A stretch of DNA of 6,221 bases from an uncultured Caulobacteraceae bacterium. Its GTDB lineage: Bacteria; Pseudomonadota; Alphaproteobacteria; Caulobacterales; Caulobacteraceae. The first letter of the stretch is position 1. The number at the start of each line of letters is the position of its first letter. Under the pieces are notes generated by a model. The model did not search any database and was not told where the DNA came from. It saw only the letters and a list, made by a program, of their open reading frames with translations. A program made the position numbers and the translations under genes. The stretch is taken from assembly GCA_937952995.1 (NCBI GenBank), contig CALFYB010000136.1:1-6221 (forward strand). The letters are read 5' to 3'. Positions 5,960-6,221 of this stretch are shown here, in pieces.

Positions 5960-6221
5960 GTGACGATCCCTCGCAAACTGTCGCAAGTCCTGACTGTTAG
6001 TCCCCTGCGCATCGAGCGTCGAGGGCTGAGCGGAATATGGATGGGATTCCTTGCCGTTCTGACGCTGGCCGCCTGCAACGCTCCCTCCGATCGCCCGGTA
6101 TCTGACCAAGCCTCATCCAAGGCGGCGGCTAGCCAGACGGCTGACACCGATCTCAAGGCCCCAAAATCTGGACAGACGCTAAAGGCAGTCAAGGCGCGGG
6201 GCGTCCTTCTTTGCGGGATCA
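5960..6221 (+). CDS. Lipoprotein, amino-acid ABC transporter binding-protein-like (AapJ/BztA type), 3' partial
   Basis: An open plus-strand frame runs off the right edge. It encodes a basic segment (RIERRG), a hydrophobic stretch (WMGFLAVLT) and the lipobox LAAC, with the lipidated Cys codon at 6074-6076. A ~30-residue Ser/Ala/Asp/Lys-rich linker follows, then TLKAVKARGVLLCGI, which matches the mature N-terminus of polar/general L-amino-acid binding proteins (typically TLxxVKxRGxLxCGV). The product is therefore probably the membrane-tethered periplasmic receptor of an ABC importer, whose permease and ATPase genes would lie beyond the window. The start is unresolved. GTG 5960 and ATG 5945 are in frame, the latter overlapping the divergent lyase start. 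ATG 6041 leaves a signal of only 11 residues without positive charge. CTG 6005 would give a textbook signal peptide but is a rare start codon. A lyase of the MetC type beside aapJ is a known arrangement in rhizobia. Confidence 0.7.
   Translation, partial: MTIPRKLSQVLTVSPLRIERRGLSGIWMGFLAVLTLAACNAPSDRPVSDQASSKAAASQTADTDLKAPKSGQTLKAVKARGVLLCGI
5967..6002. promoter_or_regulatory. Candidate regulatory repeats between divergent genes
   Basis: TCGCAA occurs at 5971-5976 and again at 5981-5986, exactly 10 bp apart (about one helical turn). A short dyad GACT-gtt-AGTC lies at 5992-6002. This is the only sequence between the lyase start and the first residues of the lipoprotein signal peptide, so promoters or an operator serving one or both genes would be expected nearby. 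The motifs are short and could be chance. Confidence 0.22.

Noticed and set aside
5954..6109. 52-residue N-terminal extension of the cystathionine lyase to an ATG at 6109
   Set aside because: The added residues do not resemble the family and would run antisense through the lipoprotein signal peptide; the ATG at 5953 gives a normal-length enzyme.
5950..6192. 80-residue minus-strand open frame opposite the lipoprotein
   Set aside because: Antisense to a plus-strand frame with a clear lipobox and a binding-protein motif; no domain recognised.

Overview
The window is GC-rich, compactly coded bacterial chromosome. Several genes point to Alphaproteobacteria: a double cold-shock-domain protein, an NDUFS4-like accessory subunit of complex I, and a MetC-type lyase beside an AapJ/BztA-like amino-acid-binding protein. 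The promoter-like sequences fit the Caulobacter-type TTGaCgS / GCtANAWC pattern better than the E. coli one, so a Caulobacterales-like host is my best guess; this is inference. Nothing here looks like a mobile element, phage, CRISPR array or defence system. It reads as ordinary housekeeping chromosome.

Layout, left to right. At 1-2341 is a two-gene plus-strand unit: the C-terminal part of a PLP-dependent class III aminotransferase (its start lies outside the window) and, 4 bp later, an amidase-signature hydrolase. At 2342-2492 is a leader with two candidate promoters for a protein with two cold-shock domains (2493-3098), the first of which has lost key aromatic residues. A short gap with another candidate promoter and a strong Shine-Dalgarno precedes a secreted DUF192 protein (3191-3685), whose end overlaps the GTG start of a PaaI-type hotdog thioesterase (3678-4109).

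At 4169-4707 two tRNA genes, Pro(UGG) and Arg(UCU), bracket the small complex I subunit gene. At 4730-5953 a cystathionine beta-lyase-like gene lies on the minus strand. Divergent from it, and running off the right edge, is the N-terminus of a lipoprotein that looks like the substrate-binding part of an amino-acid ABC importer.

Functional links. The aminotransferase/amidase pair may act on one nitrogen compound (amide hydrolysis plus amino-group transfer), but the substrate is unknown. The lyase and divergent binding protein suggest sulphur/amino-acid scavenging. DUF192 and the thioesterase are probably translationally coupled. Points worth a second look are fine-scale: a Gly-to-Leu change in the amidase oxyanion loop, a 9-bp tandem repeat inside a signal peptide, the asymmetric cold-shock protein, the tRNA-NDUFS4-tRNA arrangement, and the unresolved divergent start region near 5950.
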